Positions 37,772 to 39,579 of a stretch of 39,579 nucleotides of DNA are shown here, piece by piece. Numbering within the stretch: the first letter of the stretch is position 1; every line of letters starts with the position of its first letter. Location of the stretch: contig CACZYP010000016.1 in the NCBI GenBank assembly GCA_902785425.1, forward strand, positions 1-39,579. The letters are read 5' to 3'. The notes under the pieces were generated by a model, which was not told where the DNA came from, did not search any database, and worked only from the letters and a program-made list of their open reading frames with translations. The stretch comes from an uncultured Ruminococcus sp. (GTDB lineage Bacteria > Bacillota > Clostridia > Oscillospirales > Acutalibacteraceae). The position numbers and the translations under genes were made by a program.

Positions 37772-37800
37772 TTGACAAATAATCGAAAAAGGTGTATTAT
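37772..37800 (+). promoter_or_regulatory. Promoter of the tRNA cluster
   Basis: TTGACA (37772-37777) and TATTAT (37795-37800) are separated by 17 bp and preceded by runs of A and T (37731-37768) that resemble an UP element. The first tRNA starts 40 bases after the -10. Confidence 0.8.
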
Positions 37801-37839
37801 AACATAGTCGCTTGAAGAGAGAGCGGCAAGGCAAAAGTT

Positions 37840-37915
37840 GGGAGCTTAGCTCAGCTGGGAGAGCATCTGCCTTACAAGCAGAGGGTCACAGGTTCGAGCC
37901 CTGTAGTTCCCACCA
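37840..37915 (+). tRNA. tRNA-Val (anticodon TAC)
   Basis: The 76 bases fold as a full cloverleaf. Acceptor GGGAGCT pairs with AGTTCCC (one G-T). The D-arm is AGCTCAGCTGGGAGAGC, the anticodon loop TTACAAG reads TAC, and the T-arm is ACAGGTTCGAGCCCTGT. The 3' CCA is encoded. It is first in a cluster of four. Confidence 0.95.
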
Positions 37916-37919
37916 ATTT

Positions 37920-37940
37920 GGCCCGGTAGTTCAGTTGATT
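37920..37940 (+). pseudogene. 5' tRNA fragment, tRNA-Asp-like
   Basis: GGCCCGGTAGTTCAGTTGATT reads as the acceptor 5' strand plus the start of a D-arm, as in tRNA-Asp. It stops in the D-loop and abuts the intact tRNA-Phe at 37942. The anticodon, T-arm and 3' end are missing. A deletion between the similar D-arm sequences of two neighbouring tRNA genes would leave this remnant. The Asp identity rests only on resemblance of the 5' end. Confidence 0.65.
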
Positions 37941-37941
37941 T

Positions 37942-38014
37942 GCCTCTGTAGCTCAGTTGGTAGAGCAGGGGACTGAAAATCCCCGTGTCGGTGGTTCGAT
38001 TCCGCCCGGAGGCA
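37942..38014 (+). tRNA. tRNA-Phe (anticodon GAA)
   Basis: The 73 bases fold with acceptor GCCTCTG against CGGAGGC (one T-G pair), D-arm GCTCAGTTGGTAGAGC, an anticodon stem of GGGGA/TCCCC around CTGAAAA, and a standard T-loop TTCGATT. CCA is not encoded (CCT follows) and must be added. Confidence 0.95.
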
Positions 38015-38026
38015 CCTTTAATATTT

Positions 38027-38099
38027 GCGGATGTAGCTCATCTGGTAGAGCGCCACCTTGCCAAGGTGGAGGTAGCGGGTTCGAGCCCCGTCATCCGCT
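38027..38099 (+). tRNA. tRNA-Gly (anticodon GCC)
   Basis: The 73 bases fold with acceptor GCGGATG against CATCCGC, D-arm GCTCATCTGGTAGAGC, the anticodon loop TTGCCAA between CCACC and GGTGG, and T-arm GCGGGTTCGAGCCCCGT. CCA is not encoded. Confidence 0.95.
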
Positions 38100-38114
38100 C
38101 TTTTTATTTATTAC

Positions 38115-38185
<71 letters not shown>

Positions 38186-38189
38186 CTTA

Positions 38190-38223
38190 AAAAGCACTTC
38201 GTATCAGTACGGAGTGCTTTTCT
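38190..38223 (+). terminator. tRNA cluster terminator
   Basis: AAAAGCACTTCGTA (38190-38203) pairs with TACGGAGTGCTTTT (38208-38221) over 14 bp with one G-U. It is followed by TCTT. Confidence 0.85.
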
Positions 38224-38248
38224 TAATAATATAGTTTAATGAATCGGA

Positions 38249-38293
38249 AACGGTACAACAGTTCAAAGAAGAGCTGCTGTACCGTTGTTTTTT
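38249..38293 (+). terminator. Second terminator-like hairpin
   Basis: Arms 38249-38261 and 38274-38286 pair over 13 bp with one A-C mismatch, and GTTTTTTT follows. It may back up the tRNA terminator, or limit transcription running toward the convergent gene at 38350. Confidence 0.7.
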
Positions 38294-38349
38294 AATTGAT
38301 CGTTTTTTTTGACAATAAGAAACGCTCCCCGTTCGGAGAGCGTATAAAA

Positions 38350-38862
38350 TTAAATATGAATAAGATTAAAAATTTCCTCGATATCTTCCGGCTGGATAAC
38401 GACCGGTTTATTATTGCTTTCTTTAAGAAAAACAGTGTAGTTTCCCTCTTTAGCTTTCTTAGCAAAGTCGGCAGTAAGTTTCTTCGGATCGTGACCGTCG
38501 GTCATCGTGTACGTTCCGTCATCGTTAAAAGTCATATGGCCTGCATTGTTGCCTTCGGAAAGAAAGATCGATTCCGCAGGCTTATTAATGCTTTCCTCGT
38601 CTTTGGCAACGGAGATCTGATATGTAGATTTGAGCAGCGCACAAGAAAGGTTCGTGAACTCATAGCTTTCGAGAATGCCCATCTGAGCGAACCGCTCCGT
38701 ATTTTCTTTAACGATCTTGTCAAACATGAAGCTCGGCTTCCATTTGAAAACGTTTTCAACACCCTGAGGAAGAAGCGTCTGCACTCCCATAAAAGGGATC
38801 GTGCCGTTGTTCATCATAACAGCCAAACCGATGATCTCTTCTGCCGTAAACTTTATCTCCAT
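38350..38862 (-). CDS. Unrecognised protein of 170 residues
   Basis: The frame is clearly coding: ATG 38862 has AGGTGAT 7 bases upstream and the protein is of even composition without low complexity. It begins MEIKFTAEEIIGLAVMMNNG and continues with TIPFMGVQTLLPQGVENVF. The C-terminal half (about 105-165) looks like a small beta-rich domain (HMTFNDDGTYTMTDG, then NYTVFLKESNN). There is no signal peptide, membrane helix or catalytic motif. No family is recognised. It stands alone between the tRNA cluster and the rRNA-type promoters. A small hairpin (ACGCTC/GAGCGT) lies just downstream of its stop at about 38321-38342. Confidence 0.75.
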   Translation of the reverse strand: MEIKFTAEEIIGLAVMMNNGTIPFMGVQTLLPQGVENVFKWKPSFMFDKIVKENTERFAQMGILESYEFTNLSCALLKSTYQISVAKDEESINKPAESIFLSEGNNAGHMTFNDDGTYTMTDGHDPKKLTADFAKKAKEGNYTVFLKESNNKPVVIQPEDIEEIFNLIHI

Positions 38863-38925
38863 ATAATTATCACCTCGTATATAGTTAACTGATTCCCAAA
38901 TGCAGTTTATGCCCTGCAACATCAT

Positions 38926-39206
38926 TTTATCATAAAAGAAATCGGGAATACACTATTTTAAAGAAAAATAATTATTTTGTTAAAAATTTAACAGTAATTA
39001 TATTCAAATGTTTGATAATTTAATGCAACAAACAAATCGTTTTATGGGACAAATCCAAATACATAGAACAAAGGAAATGATCTTACTTGGTTACACGGAT
39101 GAAATAAAATGTTGCGAAAAGAATAATAAAGGTATCAAGATAAAAGGGAAGGATAAAAACAGTAAAAAGACTCAAAAAAGTTTTTTGAAAAAATTTGAAA
39201 AAAGTG
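38926..39206. other. AT-rich gap, no supportable gene
   Basis: Apart from A/T runs that may act as UP elements for the following promoter, nothing definite is seen. A 73-codon frame at 39008-39229 runs into the promoter elements and has no ribosome-binding site. Confidence 0.5.
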
Positions 39207-39235
39207 TTGACAAACGGAACTTGTTGTGATAATAT
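39207..39235 (+). promoter_or_regulatory. Upstream rRNA-type promoter P1
   Basis: TTGACA (39207-39212) and TAATAT (39230-39235) are 17 bp apart; TATAAT at 39233 would need a 20-bp spacer. A-rich tracts precede the -35, with GAAAAAAGTG directly before it. Confidence 0.7.
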
Positions 39236-39417
39236 AATAGAGCACCTTTCAAAGAGGCAAAAACAAAAAAGCTGAAAAACATAGATTTGAAGCCGATTTT
39301 TAAGCCTTGGTGCAAAAACAAAAATATCATACGATTTGCTGTTTGGCGTTTCTTTCAGAAATGTAAACTAAGCGAGATTGAACGAAATAAAAATTTCAAA
39401 AAAATCTCAAAAAAGTG

Positions 39418-39446
39418 TTGACAAACGCAAAAAGATATGATATAAT
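39418..39446 (+). promoter_or_regulatory. Downstream rRNA-type promoter P2
   Basis: TTGACA (39418-39423) and TATAAT (39441-39446) are exactly 17 bp apart, with AAAAAAGTG directly before the -35, as in P1. The 130 bases that follow, including TTTGAAAATTAAACAACAC, resemble the leader that precedes 16S rRNA genes in Firmicutes. The rRNA gene itself would begin beyond the window. Confidence 0.8.
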
Positions 39447-39579
39447 AAAAAAGTCGTCGAGAGAAAACAAAAGTTGATCAAAAGCGACTCCAAGGACTTT
39501 GAAAATTAAACAACACAATCAATTAATGACCCGTAATTACTTTGAGAAATAAAGCTCAAAGAAATTCAGTGAAGACAAC

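Noticed and set aside
39008-39229. 73-codon plus-strand frame rich in Lys
   Set aside because: It has no ribosome-binding site, runs through the A-tracts and the -35 box of P1, and its composition follows the local A-richness.

Overview
The window is a chromosomal segment of a low- to moderate-GC, spore-forming member of the Clostridia. Three things point there: a sporulation sigma-G gene, a ctsR-mcsA-mcsB-clpC heat-shock operon, and a dnaG-rpoD pair, all with strong purine-rich Shine-Dalgarno sites and several TTG starts. A secreted serpin carrying an N-terminal dockerin domain suggests a gut Ruminococcaceae/Oscillospiraceae species close to [Eubacterium] siraeum or Ruminococcus. That species-level placement is inference.

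Layout: (1) 283-1722, a DegV fatty-acid-binding protein and a Nudix ADP-ribose pyrophosphatase. (2) 1952-6695, a small membrane protein coupled to an ABC-F ATPase, then rmuC and sigG; sigG has its ribosome-binding site buried in a long hairpin. (3) 6696-7273, a gene-free stretch packed with perfect hairpins. (4) 7274-10236, minus strand: dockerin-serpin, a membrane-anchored putative anti-sigma factor, and an ECF sigma factor. (5) 10746-18287, rpoB and rpoC, without the usual upstream ribosomal protein genes; RpoB has a very acidic C-terminal tail. (6) 18676-19593, a cyclophilin lipoprotein, convergent with (7) a 1578-residue minus-strand mosaic protein: four copies of an unrecognised repeat in Ala/Pro linkers, a zinc ribbon, an Ala/Glu/Lys coiled coil and SseB-like segments. 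(8) 24851-30310, an orphan ArsR regulator, then ctsR-mcsA-mcsB-clpC behind a promoter bracketed by three CtsR boxes. (9) 30683-33656, dnaG and rpoD. (10) 33855-37406, a zincin-type metallopeptidase, murA, walJ and rlmH. (11) 37840-38185, tRNA-Val, -Phe, -Gly and -Cys plus a stray 5' tRNA fragment. (12) 38350-38862, an unrecognised minus-strand gene. (13) 39200-39579, two strong tandem promoters and what looks like an rRNA operon leader running off the end.

The genes are mainly housekeeping: transcription (rpoB, rpoC, rpoD, sigG, ECF sigma), replication (dnaG), cell wall (murA), ribosome and translation (rlmH, ABC-F, tRNAs) and proteostasis (ctsR operon). The unusual content is the mosaic protein, the secreted serpin, and a family of modular interspersed repeats with degenerate inverted ends and internal hairpins. 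These repeats occupy many intergenic gaps, including one inside the clpC operon. Whole central stems differ between copies yet remain self-complementary, which argues for a structured RNA or a folding single-stranded DNA element.
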